Assembly: GCA_017476665.1 (NCBI GenBank)
Contig: JAFUZJ010000030.1
Location: 47,633 to 111,632, forward strand
Direction: 5' to 3'
DNA length: 64,000 nt
Origin: Lachnospiraceae bacterium
GTDB taxonomy: Bacteria > Bacillota > Clostridia > Lachnospirales > Lachnospiraceae
Position 1 is the first letter of the stretch, and the number at the start of each line of letters is the position of its first letter. Positions 26,513-35,135 of this stretch are shown piece after piece. The notes beneath the pieces were generated by a model. The model was not told where the DNA came from, did no database searches, and was given only the letters and a program-made list of their open reading frames with translations. A program made the position numbers and the translations under genes.

Positions 26513-27835
26513 ATGGATCAGAAGATAAAGGAACAGCAGGAGAAGCGGGAAGCTCGCAGAAAGCGGCGTATCCGGAATCAGGTCATTGCGTATATTGTCC
26601 TTGTGGTATTGATCTTACTGATGGCGGGCGGCATTGTATATGGCGTACAATATCTGACACAGAAGGGTGAAGAAAACGAACAGGTGAAACAGGGTCAGGT
26701 CGATCAGATGGTGGGTACGGAGGAGAGCCTGGAAGTTCCTTCCGGCAGTGAAACCACGACAGAACCGGTCATTGAACTGACACCTGCTCAGAAATTGGAT
26801 GAGATTGTCAATGCGGGCATTGAAGTGATGCCTTTGGAGGATAAGGTGGCTGGCTTGTTTGTTGTGACGCCGGAGTCAATCACAGGGGTCAGCACTGCAG
26901 TAAAGGCAGGGGACGGAACCAAACAGGCGTTGACAAAGTATTCTGTGGGTGGAATCATCTACAATACCAGAAATATACAGAATGAGTCACAGTTCAAAGA
27001 AATGATCGATACCACCAAGCTCTATGCCAACTATCCGCTGTTTATCGCAGTGGAGGATGAGGGCGGTTCCGTCAGCCCGTTGGAAGAGAAAGGCCTGGCT
27101 GAGAAACAAAAAGGTGCGGCGGATCTGGGAACGGCGGGGGATGCCGATGCAGTCCGTGCTGTGGGTGAGAATATAGGAACCTATCTGGCCGCTTATGGAT
27201 TTAATCTGAATCTTGCGCCGGTAGCCGATCTGAACAGTGTGAAAAATTCTGTCATGGCAAAACGGAGTTATGGTGATTCTGCGGATGCGGTAAGTCAGCT
27301 TGTTTCTGCAATGGTGGAAGGGCTGGAGAGCAAGAAGATCGACACGTGTCTGAAGCATTTCCCGGGTATGGGAAGCACGACGCAGAATACGGATACAGGC
27401 CTGGCGTCTACGGATCGCAGCGCAGAAGATTTCAGGGCAAATGAATTTGTGGTCTTCCAGTCGGGAATCGATGCCGGAGCGGATATGGTGATGGTAAGTC
27501 ATATGGCGGCACCTTCTCTTTCGGGAGACAACACTCCCTGCTCTATGTCATCTACGGTGGTGACAGATATCTTGAGGAATGAGATGGGATTTGACGGCGT
27601 GATCATCACGGATGCCATGAATCTGAAGGCAATATCGGAATATTATAGCGCGGATGAGGCAGCGGTGCTGGCGCTGAAGGCGGGCTGTGACATGATCCTG
27701 ATGCCGGAGGATTTTGAAAAGGCGTACAACGGTGTGCTGGAAGCAGTACAGAACGGTGTGATCTCTGAGGAGCGCATCAATGACTCTCTGCGGAGAGTAT
27801 ACCGCATCAAATACGCCGACAGAGTATCTGAATAA
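26513..27835 (+). CDS. membrane-anchored glycoside hydrolase family 3 protein, NagZ-like with altered catalytic loop
   Basis: A 440-residue GH3 protein. Residues 1-22 are charged, 23-48 form a membrane anchor, about 50-90 a Ser/Thr/Glu linker, and 95-440 the GH3 domain (GGIIYNTRNI, IAVEDEGGSVSPL, KHFPGMGSTT, FDGVIITDAMN). D367 is the expected nucleophile. In NagZ the general acid/base is a DSH dyad in the loop after KHFPGHG. Here the aligned residues are N292-T293-D294 and the HG is MG, so the dyad is absent. It may be a different beta-glycosidase or a non-catalytic protein. The start ATG 26513 follows AGAGGTG; an ATG 39 nt earlier lacks a ribosome binding site. Confidence 0.82.
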   Translation: MDQKIKEQQEKREARRKRRIRNQVIAYIVLVVLILLMAGGIVYGVQYLTQKGEENEQVKQGQVDQMVGTEESLEVPSGSETTTEPVIELTPAQKLDEIVNAGIEVMPLEDKVAGLFVVTPESITGVSTAVKAGDGTKQALTKYSVGGIIYNTRNIQNESQFKEMIDTTKLYANYPLFIAVEDEGGSVSPLEEKGLAEKQKGAADLGTAGDADAVRAVGENIGTYLAAYGFNLNLAPVADLNSVKNSVMAKRSYGDSADAVSQLVSAMVEGLESKKIDTCLKHFPGMGSTTQNTDTGLASTDRSAEDFRANEFVVFQSGIDAGADMVMVSHMAAPSLSGDNTPCSMSSTVVTDILRNEMGFDGVIITDAMNLKAISEYYSADEAAVLALKAGCDMILMPEDFEKAYNGVLEAVQNGVISEERINDSLRRVYRIKYADRVSE

Positions 27836-27852
27836 GGTAAAATGCTAAAAAT

Positions 27853-27895
27853 AAGACACAAAATTCGCAAATACTGTGAATTTTGTGTCTTTACT
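27853..27895 (+). terminator. intrinsic terminator after the GH3 gene
   Basis: AAGACACAAAATTC pairs with GAATTTTGTGTCTT over 14 bp around an 11-nt loop and is followed by a T-rich tract. The downstream promoter begins within its tail. Confidence 0.8.
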
Positions 27896-27918
27896 TTAGT
27901 GTGTTGCTATGGTAAAAT
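27890..27918 (+). promoter_or_regulatory. sigma-A promoter of the amino-acid ABC transporter operon
   Basis: TTTACT (27890-27895), 17-nt spacer ending in TGG (extended -10), TAAAAT (27913-27918). Confidence 0.5.
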
Positions 27919-27972
27919 AGCCCTTGTTTTATGGGATTTGTTCCCGATTTTTATTTTATGGAGGAGAGAAAT

Positions 27973-28785
27973 ATGAAAAAGAAACTTGCAATGTTATTGA
28001 CCTTGACCATGATGTCCGGTCTGCTGCTTACCGGTTGTAACACCGGCAGCAATGCAGGAACCGGCGCTTCCCAGTCCGCAAAGGCAGAGCTGGTATACGC
28101 AGTAGAGGCGGGAAGTGCAGGAGAGGAAGTTGCCAAGGAGAAAGGCTTCAAGATTAATTCTGTGGCTTCTCAGGCAGATGCTTTGATGGAAGTGGCATCC
28201 GGTACTTCTGATGCGGCGATCATCGATCTGCTCATGGCGGGCGCTATGATCGGTGAGGGCACCAGCTATCCTAACATGATCCACACGGAGGAGCTGACCA
28301 CCGAGGAGTACGGCGTAGGCTGCCGTAAGGGTTCTGACCTGGCATCTTATATCAATGCGGTATTTGCTGATACCTATGCGGATGGTTCCCTGAAGACCAC
28401 AGCAGAGAAGTATGGCGTACAGGAGTCTCTGGTGGAGCAGGCTGCTACAGAGTTTACCGCATCTGCAAGCGACAGTGATGTGGCTTATATTCAGGGAAAA
28501 GGTACTCTGATCGTAGGAATCACGGATTTTGCTCCGATGGATTACAAGGATGACAAGGATCAGTGGATCGGATTTGATGCAGATATGGCTCGTGTGGTTG
28601 CAGAGAGAATGGGCGTTACCGTTGAGTTTGTAGAGATCGATTGGGACAACAAGATCATGGAGCTTAACTCCAAGAATATCGATGTGGTATGGAACGGTAT
28701 GACTCTGACCAATGAGGTTAAGGAGTCCATGGAATGCACCAACGCATACTGCAATAACGCACAGGTGGTAGTTGTAAACAAGTAA
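27973..28785 (+). CDS. amino-acid ABC transporter binding lipoprotein, apparently circularly permuted
   Basis: A 270-residue lipoprotein of substrate-binding family 3: signal peptide with lipobox LLLTGC, lipidated Cys22. The usual order of such proteins is N-lobe first (LIVGITD..., GFDADMARVVAERMG, WDNKIMELNSKNIDVVWNGMT, NNAQVVVV) and then the C-lobe. Here the N-lobe motifs fill residues about 177-270 and end the protein at VVVVNK, while the C-lobe-like part (EAGSAGEEVAKEKG, ASGTSDAAIIDLLMAG, EEYGVGCRKGSDL, FADTYADGSLKTTAEKYGV) comes first, about residues 38-150. A linker of about 25 residues joins them. The order is the reverse of the family's. Permease and ATPase genes follow directly. Start chosen at ATG 27973 after GGAGGAGAG. 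Confidence 0.88.
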   Translation: MKKKLAMLLTLTMMSGLLLTGCNTGSNAGTGASQSAKAELVYAVEAGSAGEEVAKEKGFKINSVASQADALMEVASGTSDAAIIDLLMAGAMIGEGTSYPNMIHTEELTTEEYGVGCRKGSDLASYINAVFADTYADGSLKTTAEKYGVQESLVEQAATEFTASASDSDVAYIQGKGTLIVGITDFAPMDYKDDKDQWIGFDADMARVVAERMGVTVEFVEIDWDNKIMELNSKNIDVVWNGMTLTNEVKESMECTNAYCNNAQVVVVNK

Positions 28786-28813
28786 TAATTGACAAAGGAT
28801 ATGGAGTTTGCCT

Positions 28814-29470
28814 ATGTTTTGGCCGGTTACCTGGTCCCTGATGAATGGTCTGTGGACGACTTTTAAAATATTTGCGCTGACACTTGTGTTTGCTCTGCCG
28901 TTGGGACTTGTGATAGGCATTTTGAGTATGAGCAAATGCAAACCTGTAAAGTGGCTGATCGATATTTTGGTCTGGATCGTGAGGGGAACCCCCCTCATGC
29001 TCCAGTTGATCATTATCTTTTACGGGCCGGGGTTGTGGCTGGGACACAATATCTGGAACGGCGGGGAGAGCGGACGTATCACGGCGACCGTGGTGGCTTT
29101 TTCCATTAATTATGCATGCTATTTTTCCGTAATTTTCCGCGGCGGTATCGAGGGCGTTCCGGTTGGACAGAGAGAGGCCGGTCAGGTACTGGGAATGACG
29201 AAGATGCAGATTTTCTTTAAGATTACGTTGCTCCAGATGATCAAGCGGGTGGTGCCGCCCATGTCCAATGAGGTGATCACCCTGGTGAAGGATACTTCCC
29301 TTGCCAGGATCATTGCCGCATACGAGCTGACCTTTGCGGGATATTCCTTTATGAAATCCGATGGCCTTACCTGGCCGCTGTTTTATACAGGTGTCTTTTA
29401 TCTGTTGTTTGTGGGGATTCTGACGGTGCTCTTTAATCTCATTGAGCGCAAGCTGGACTATTTCAGGTAG
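28814..29470 (+). CDS. amino-acid ABC transporter permease
   Basis: About 218 residues, His/Glu/Gln/Arg-opine permease family: five hydrophobic segments, RGTPLMLQLIIIFYGPG near the second loop, AFSINYACYFSVIFRGGIEGVPVGQREAGQVLGM with the EAA-type loop (quoted in part: GQREAGQVLGM), and VKDTSLARIIAAYELT. It forms the membrane channel for the upstream binding protein and is driven by the downstream ATPase. I start at ATG 28814 after GGAG; a TTG lies 6 nt earlier. Confidence 0.93.
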   Translation: MFWPVTWSLMNGLWTTFKIFALTLVFALPLGLVIGILSMSKCKPVKWLIDILVWIVRGTPLMLQLIIIFYGPGLWLGHNIWNGGESGRITATVVAFSINYACYFSVIFRGGIEGVPVGQREAGQVLGMTKMQIFFKITLLQMIKRVVPPMSNEVITLVKDTSLARIIAAYELTFAGYSFMKSDGLTWPLFYTGVFYLLFVGILTVLFNLIERKLDYFR

Positions 29471-29480
29471 GAGGCATGAC

Positions 29481-30266
29481 ATGGCGATCTTGGAAGTAAA
29501 AAATATTGAAAAACATTTTGGCAATACGAAGGTACTCCAGAAGGTGAGCTTCTCGTTGGAGGAAGGCAATGCACTTGCAATCATCGGATCCTCCGGCTCC
29601 GGTAAGACCACATTGCTCAGATGCTTAAATTTTCTGGAAATGCCGAGCCAGGGGACGATCGTTGTGAAGGGTGAGACATTATTCGATGCATCCCGTCCGT
29701 CGAAGGAGTGGGAGAAAGATCTGCGCACAAAACGTCTGCATTTTGGCATGGTGTTCCAGTCTTTTAATCTCTTTCCACAGTATACGGCCCTGCAGAATGT
29801 AACGCTGGCGGAAGAACTGCTGGCAAAGGAGCGTTCGGATTACAAAGCAAATCGGACGCAGATCCTGGAGGAGATCAAAGAGCACGGAAAAGCGCTCCTG
29901 GCACAAATGGGGCTTTCCGACAGAATGGATCATTATCCGCACCAGCTTTCCGGCGGACAGCAGCAGAGAGTGGCAATTGCCAGGGCATTGGCGTTGAAAC
30001 CGGATATTCTGTGCTTTGATGAGCCTACATCGGCGCTGGATCCGGAGTTGACCGGCGAAGTGCTGAAGGTCATCAGAGGATTGGCGGATCAGAAGACCAC
30101 GATGATCATTGTGACCCACGAGATGGCGTTCGCCAGAGATGTGGCGGATCAGATCATTTTCATGGATGGCGGCGTGATCGTGGAACAGGGCGACGCAAAG
30201 CAGGTGATCGATGCACCGAAAGAGGAGCGGACCAAACAGTTCCTCACCAGATATACACAAGGTTAA
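29481..30266 (+). CDS. amino-acid ABC transporter ATP-binding protein
   Basis: A 261-residue ATPase of the GlnQ/HisP type: Walker [11 protein letters not shown]-loop [12 protein letters not shown], signature [16 protein letters not shown], Walker [15 protein letters not shown] and switch VTHEM. It starts 10 nt after the permease stop with TAGGAGGCATGAC as ribosome binding site. Together with the permuted binding protein and the permease it forms a complete amino-acid importer. Confidence 0.95.
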   Translation: MAILEVKNIEKHFGNTKVLQKVSFSLEEGNALAIIGSSGSGKTTLLRCLNFLEMPSQGTIVVKGETLFDASRPSKEWEKDLRTKRLHFGMVFQSFNLFPQYTALQNVTLAEELLAKERSDYKANRTQILEEIKEHGKALLAQMGLSDRMDHYPHQLSGGQQQRVAIARALALKPDILCFDEPTSALDPELTGEVLKVIRGLADQKTTMIIVTHEMAFARDVADQIIFMDGGVIVEQGDAKQVIDAPKEERTKQFLTRYTQG

Positions 30267-30296
30267 GCGTTGGGATAATTTGCAGGGAAAATAGAA

Positions 30297-30352
30297 CAGG
30301 CACATCATACATTTCGGTACAGACCGGTTTGTATGACGTGCCTGATTTTTAT
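30297..30352 (+). terminator. intrinsic terminator of the amino-acid transporter operon
   Basis: CAGGCAC pairs with GTGCCTG, continued by TCATAC/GTATGA and CGGT/ACCG inner stems, followed by ATTTTTATT. Confidence 0.85.
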
Positions 30353-30370
30353 TCATTTGGCAATAAAAAA

Positions 30371-30442
<72 letters not shown>

Positions 30443-30524
30443 ATATCGCAATCACTGCTTGCGAACAAAACCTATTCTACAGCATAAACTTCACGCTGTC
30501 AACCCTATTTTTCAAATAAATACC

Positions 30525-30553
30525 TTGCACAGAGCCTGCAAAGAGAATAAAAT
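30525..30553 (+). promoter_or_regulatory. sigma-A promoter of the beta-CASP gene
   Basis: TTGCAC (30525-30530), 17-nt spacer, TAAAAT (30548-30553), about 70 nt ahead of the start codon. Confidence 0.55.
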
Positions 30554-30622
30554 AAAAGTGTAAAGTGGGGATAGTATGGAAATTTACATAAAATTTGGAA
30601 TTGCCAGCGAGGAGGGTTATGC

Positions 30623-32218
30623 ATGAAATTAGTATTTATCGGAGCAGATCATGAAGTGACGGGAAGCTGTCATTATCTTGAGGCAGCGGGGAAGCATATC
30701 CTGGTGGATTATGGTATGGAGCAGGGAATCCATACCTTTGAGAGCGCGCCGCTTCCGGTAGATGAGGCGCGGATCGACTATGTGTTTTTGACCCATGCCC
30801 ATGTGGATCATTCGGGGCTTTTGCCCTTGCTTTACGCGAGGGGATTTCGGGGGCAGATTTTTACGACGGACGCCTCAGCGGATCTGTGCAGCATTATGCT
30901 GCGTGACTGTGCGCACATTCAGATGATGGAGTCGGAGTGGCGCAACCGCAAGGCGAAACGAAGCGAGAATGTAGCACATCAGGAGCCGCTTTATACCATG
31001 GAGGACGCAGACGGCGTGATCAAGCGCATCGTGCCCTGCCACTATGATCAGGAAGTGAATATCTGTGAGGGGATAAAGATCCGGTTTACAGACATCGGAC
31101 ATCTGTTGGGCAGTGCCAGTATCGAGGTGTGGCTGACAGAGGATGGGCGCACGAAGAAGATCGTGTTCTCCGGAGATATCGGCAATAAGGATCAGCCGCT
31201 TCTGAAAGACCCGAAACCTACGGCACATGCGGATTATGTGGTCATGGAGTCCACTTACGGCGACAGGCTGCACACCACGGAAAAAGTGGATTATGTGAAG
31301 GAGTTGGCGCAGATCCTGAAGGAGACCTTTGACCGGGGCGGTAATGTGGTAATTCCGTCCTTTGCGGTGGGCAGAACGCAGGAGATATTGTATTTTCTGC
31401 GGCAGGTGAAGGTGGATCGCCTGGTAAAAGGACATGAGAATTTCCAGGTTTATGTAGACAGCCCTATGGCGGTGGAGGCCACTGAGATCTTCCAGGACAA
31501 CCGCATGGACTGCTTTGACGAGGAGGCCATGGAGCTGGTGCGGGAAGGCATCAACCCTATCTCCTTTGCGGGACTGAAGCTTGCCATCACCAGTGAAGAA
31601 TCCAAGGACATCAACTTCAATGACGATCCCAAGGTTATCATTTCCGCCTCTGGTATGTGCGAGGCCGGACGTATCAGACATCATCTGAAACACAATCTTT
31701 GGCGCGAAGAGTGTACCATTTTGTTTGTGGGGTATCAGGCGGTTGGCACGTTGGGCAGGAGCATAATTGAAGGGGCCAAGGAGGTTAAACTGTTCGGCGA
31801 ATCCATTCAGGCGCGCGCACACATCAAACAGCTGCGCGGCATGAGTGGTCATGCGGACAAAAACGGCTTGATCGAATGGCTGGAGTCCTTTGAGGAGAAA
31901 CCCAAGAAAGTCTTTATCGTGCACGGTGAGGACGGCGTGAGCACCGCCTTTGCGGAATGCCTGAAGATCGAACATGGGCAGCGTGCCTATGCGCCTTACA
32001 GCGGCACAGAGTTCGACCTGCTTTCCAACCAGTTCCTCTACGAAGCAGATCCTGTGCTCATCAAGAAGAAAGCGAAACCCGCCAGCGGTGTGTTTGCCCG
32101 TCTGGTGGCTGCGGGACAGCGCCTGATGGCTCTGATTTCCAAGAGCGACGGGCTGGCTAATAAGGACATGGCCAAGTTTGCGGATCAGATCAATTCGCTG
32201 TGCGATAAGTGGGAGTAA
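30623..32218 (+). CDS. MBL-fold beta-CASP ribonuclease
   Basis: A 531-residue metallo-beta-lactamase/beta-CASP protein related to CPSF-type RNA nucleases. Metal motifs are in order: FIGADHEVTGSCH, THAHVDHSGLLP (HxHxDH), IGHLLGSASIEV, FSGDIGNKDQPLL, MESTYGDRLH, VIPSFAVGRTQE, ISASGMCEAGRIRHHL, and MSGHADKNGL with the terminal zinc His. A C-terminal segment of about 75 residues past the core (KKAKPASGVFARLV to the end) is of unknown use. No signal peptide; expected in the cytoplasm for RNA processing. GGAGGG precedes the ATG. Confidence 0.92.
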   Translation: MKLVFIGADHEVTGSCHYLEAAGKHILVDYGMEQGIHTFESAPLPVDEARIDYVFLTHAHVDHSGLLPLLYARGFRGQIFTTDASADLCSIMLRDCAHIQMMESEWRNRKAKRSENVAHQEPLYTMEDADGVIKRIVPCHYDQEVNICEGIKIRFTDIGHLLGSASIEVWLTEDGRTKKIVFSGDIGNKDQPLLKDPKPTAHADYVVMESTYGDRLHTTEKVDYVKELAQILKETFDRGGNVVIPSFAVGRTQEILYFLRQVKVDRLVKGHENFQVYVDSPMAVEATEIFQDNRMDCFDEEAMELVREGINPISFAGLKLAITSEESKDINFNDDPKVIISASGMCEAGRIRHHLKHNLWREECTILFVGYQAVGTLGRSIIEGAKEVKLFGESIQARAHIKQLRGMSGHADKNGLIEWLESFEEKPKKVFIVHGEDGVSTAFAECLKIEHGQRAYAPYSGTEFDLLSNQFLYEADPVLIKKKAKPASGVFARLVAAGQRLMALISKSDGLANKDMAKFADQINSLCDKWE

Positions 32219-32353
32219 CAGATAATGCGGCGAAACTCAGTTTTTGAGTGAGTGTCATTGTACACATTGTATAGATCATATACACAATTCGGTACTGGCA
32301 AAAAGGAGTTTCGTATTTACCTGTAGGAGTGGTATTAGTGAGAGGGATATGAG

Positions 32354-32857
32354 ATGTCGATGCAGGTTTCGGACTATATAGACTTATATAAAGACGGTGG
32401 CTACATCAGAGAAATGCGCAAGTATATCGGTCATGCGCCATTACAGGTAGTGGCATGCGGTGTGATTATTGAGAACAAATCAGGGGAAATTTTGCTGCAA
32501 AAGAGAAGAGATAATGGTACATGGGCGATCATCGGCGGTGCGATGGAAATCGGCGAAACTTTCGAAGATACTGCAAAAAGAGAAGCTTTAGAAGAAGCCG
32601 GAATAGAGCTTGAGGATCTGAATATTTTCAATCTCTATTCCGGAACAGATTGTTTTATCACTTATCCAAACGGAGATGTGTGCTATGGACCGGGCGTTGT
32701 GTTTCTTGCGAAATCCTATCGGGGAGAAATCCAAAATAACACGGAGGAAGCTATAGAACACAGATTTTTTAAAGCCTCTGAAATCCCACAGGAAATTAAC
32801 GCGCCGGACAGGAAAGTGATTGAGGATTGGAAACGAAATGCAGAACGACATAAATAG
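32354..32857 (+). CDS. NUDIX hydrolase
   Basis: A 167-residue NUDIX protein with the box GGAMEIGETFEDTAKREALEEAG at residues about 61-83 (key residues GG...E...REALEEAG). N-terminal SDYIDLYKDGGYIREMRKYIGHAPL matches pyrophosphohydrolases annotated as ADP-ribose or dinucleotide hydrolases; the substrate is unknown. It is the first of a run of small, lower-GC accessory genes all on the plus strand. Its stop lies 12 nt before the next start. Confidence 0.88.
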   Translation: MSMQVSDYIDLYKDGGYIREMRKYIGHAPLQVVACGVIIENKSGEILLQKRRDNGTWAIIGGAMEIGETFEDTAKREALEEAGIELEDLNIFNLYSGTDCFITYPNGDVCYGPGVVFLAKSYRGEIQNNTEEAIEHRFFKASEIPQEINAPDRKVIEDWKRNAERHK

Positions 32858-32868
32858 TGGAGGGACAG

Positions 32869-33288
32869 ATGAAACCAAATGATGAAATATACGGGATATT
32901 AAATGAGCGGTTTGGAAAAGATACTATAATTGCGCTTGCGACGACCAATAATGGCATTCCATGTGTGAGAAATGTCAATGCTTATTATGAGAATAGTGCA
33001 TTCTATATCATTACATATGCCCGCTCAAACAAAATAAAGCAAATAGAGCAAAATCCAACAGTAGCAATTGCCGGCGATTGGTTTACGGCACATGGACAAG
33101 GGGTTAATTTAGGGTGGTTTGGGAAGCATGAGAATGCCGGGATTGCAGATAAATTGAGAATTGCGTTCAAGGAATGGATAGATAACGGCCATAATAACTT
33201 TGAAGATGAAAACACAATTATTCTATCTATAAACCTTACAGATGGGTTATTGCTTTCTCATGAAAAAAGATATGATATTCAATTTTAG
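32869..33288 (+). CDS. pyridoxamine 5'-phosphate oxidase-like flavin-binding protein
   Basis: A 139-residue split-barrel protein: FGKDTIIALATTNNGIPCVRNVNAYY and FYIITYARSNKIKQIEQNP, with VAIAGDWFTAHGQGVNLG. The family binds FMN or F420-like cofactors; individual roles vary. ATG 32869 follows GGAGGGACAG. Codon use is A+T-rich like its neighbours in the accessory run. Confidence 0.85.
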   Translation: MKPNDEIYGILNERFGKDTIIALATTNNGIPCVRNVNAYYENSAFYIITYARSNKIKQIEQNPTVAIAGDWFTAHGQGVNLGWFGKHENAGIADKLRIAFKEWIDNGHNNFEDENTIILSINLTDGLLLSHEKRYDIQF

Positions 33289-33319
33289 AAATCAATAAAA
33301 TTGTATTTTGTGAGGAAAA

Positions 33320-33826
33320 ATGATAAAAGAAATCGACAGAAATGATATTGGCGAATGTGTGAATGTTATCAGAAAAAGTTTTCTCACTGTTGCAGAAGAG
33401 TTTGGATTTACGGCGGATAATGCACCTAGGTTTACTGCTTTTGCAACGGACGAAGAAAGGCTTCTGTGGCAATTGGAAAAAGAGCATAGACTGATGTATG
33501 CATATTGTCTGGAGAGTGGAGAAATTATAGGGTATTATTCTTTAGCCTTACAGGATAATCATGAATGCGAATTGAATAATCTTTGTGTGCTTCCGGAGTA
33601 CCGGCATAAGCATATTGGCACAGATTTATTAGATGATGCTTATTCAAAAGCAAGAAGTAAAGGCTGCACAAAAATCAACATAGGCATTGTAGAGGAAAAT
33701 GCTGTATTGAGAAAATGGTATGAGAATAATGGTTTTGTTCATGTAGGTACAAAGAAATTTGACTTTTTTCCTTTTACCTGTGGATACATGGAAATATTAC
33801 TTTTAGAGACTATTGATAAATTGTAA
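33320..33826 (+). CDS. GNAT N-acetyltransferase
   Basis: A 168-residue acetyltransferase with the acetyl-CoA site LNNLCVLPEYRHKHIGTDLLDDA and a late VEENAVLRKWYENNGFVHVG. The substrate is unknown. GTGAGGAAAA precedes ATG 33320. One of four GNATs between 32.3 and 45 kb, which suggests accumulation by gene gain. Confidence 0.88.
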   Translation: MIKEIDRNDIGECVNVIRKSFLTVAEEFGFTADNAPRFTAFATDEERLLWQLEKEHRLMYAYCLESGEIIGYYSLALQDNHECELNNLCVLPEYRHKHIGTDLLDDAYSKARSKGCTKINIGIVEENAVLRKWYENNGFVHVGTKKFDFFPFTCGYMEILLLETIDKL

Positions 33827-33842
33827 TTAATGAGGTATCTCC

Positions 33843-34532
33843 ATGGAATACGCGGAAGTTCAAAAAATAGCAAAAGAAACCATAGGTTACATCAAAACTG
33901 TGATCAAGCCCGGAATGAAACTGCGCGAAATAAGATCATTGTGCGAGGAGAAAATGTTGTCGCTGGGCGCAGACTCGTTTTGGTATTATGATATCGACGC
34001 ATTCGTATTTGCGGGAGATGAAACGACTGTTTCTGTATCCGGTAAAGAATATGTTACATCTGACAGGTGTATAGCTGAGAATGACATGATTACCATCGAT
34101 CTCAGTCCGCAGAATAATAAGATTTGGGGAGATTATGCCCGTACCATTGTGGTTGAAGATGGACAAGTGGTTTCAAAGACAGAACACATTCAAAATGCAG
34201 AATGGCGGAAGGGCTTGATTATGGAACAACGCCTGCACCAGGAACTGCTGGATTTTGTAACACCCTGTACTTCATTTGAAGAATTATATCAACATATGAA
34301 TCGATCTATTACAGAAAATGGATTTATAAATCTTGATTTTATGGGAAATTTGGGACATTCCATTGTAAAAGAAAAGTCTGACCGTATCTATATAGAGAAA
34401 GGGAATCAGACACTATTGTCTGCGGTAGATTATTTTACCTTTGGGCCGCATATCAGTATGCCGGGGTCAAAGTATGGATATAAAAAAGAAAACATATATT
34501 TCTTTTCAGATGGAAAGTTAAAAGAGTTATAG
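33843..34532 (+). CDS. M24 family metallopeptidase-like protein
   Basis: A 229-residue protein with the pita-bread fold of Xaa-Pro and methionine aminopeptidases: metal-ligand regions MITIDLSPQ, WGDYARTIVV, and MGNLGHSIVKEKSD are present. It lacks the N-terminal domain of Xaa-Pro peptidases and ends soon after PGSKYGYKKENIYFF, where a ligand Glu would be expected. Activity is plausible, not certain. Start ATG 33843 after GAGGTATCTCC. Confidence 0.8.
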   Translation: MEYAEVQKIAKETIGYIKTVIKPGMKLREIRSLCEEKMLSLGADSFWYYDIDAFVFAGDETTVSVSGKEYVTSDRCIAENDMITIDLSPQNNKIWGDYARTIVVEDGQVVSKTEHIQNAEWRKGLIMEQRLHQELLDFVTPCTSFEELYQHMNRSITENGFINLDFMGNLGHSIVKEKSDRIYIEKGNQTLLSAVDYFTFGPHISMPGSKYGYKKENIYFFSDGKLKEL

Positions 34533-34637
34533 AGTAGATTTAGCAGCAATATGGAGGATTATTTCAAGGCAGAGAATGCAAGACTTGTGGCGATAAAATA
34601 GATGAATAATAGGAGTTGAAGGGTAAAATTCTGGGTT

Positions 34638-35135
34638 ATGCAGAGTGAAATTGTTATTGAGCAGATTACAGATAAGCAGACCAAAAGCAACACTGCTCGT
34701 CTGATTTTGGAATCATTGCGGGATTGGTTTGAATTGGAGCAGGCAAGAGAACAATATATTGCAGATAGTTGCAATCAGCTTATGGTTGCTGCGTTACAGC
34801 AAGGACAGCCAGTCGGATTTTTATGCTTGAAAGAAACGGGAAAAGACACCGTAGAACTTGCTGTTATGGGGGTATTGAGAAAATATCAGCGGCATGGAAT
34901 CGGCAGAGAATTGTGTGAAGAAGCGAAAAGGCTTGCAATGAAAGAGGGCTATTCCTTTATACAGGTAAAAACCGTTAAAATGGGATTGTATGAGGATTAT
35001 GATAAGACGAATTTGTTTTATCAAAGTATGGGATTTAAGGAATTTGAGATGTTTCCTGAGTTATGGGATACACAAAATCCCTGCCAGATATATGTGATGG
35101 CATTATATGGTGAGACCAAAGGAGATTTAACATGA
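34638..35135 (+). CDS. GNAT N-acetyltransferase
   Basis: A 165-residue acetyltransferase: VMGVLRKYQRHGIGRELCEEAKRLA (acetyl-CoA loop QRHGIG) and a late DKTNLFYQSMGFKEFEMFP. The N-terminal half SARLILESLRDWFELE-like region suggests an amino-acid or small-molecule substrate. Its stop overlaps the next start by 4 nt (ATGA), coupling it to the phosphoesterase. A gap of about 100 nt before it contains no other gene. Confidence 0.87.
   Translation: MQSEIVIEQITDKQTKSNTARLILESLRDWFELEQAREQYIADSCNQLMVAALQQGQPVGFLCLKETGKDTVELAVMGVLRKYQRHGIGRELCEEAKRLAMKEGYSFIQVKTVKMGLYEDYDKTNLFYQSMGFKEFEMFPELWDTQNPCQIYVMALYGETKGDLT

Noticed and set aside
28718-29749. 343-codon minus-strand frame across the permease and ATPase genes
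   Set aside because: It spans two well-supported genes on the other strand and shows no domain.
32231-32314. Inverted CGAAACTC/GAGTTTCG pair and a TGTATA-gatca-TATACA palindrome before the NUDIX gene
   Set aside because: Arms are short, the spacing is wide, and no target duplication or transposase suggests a mobile element.
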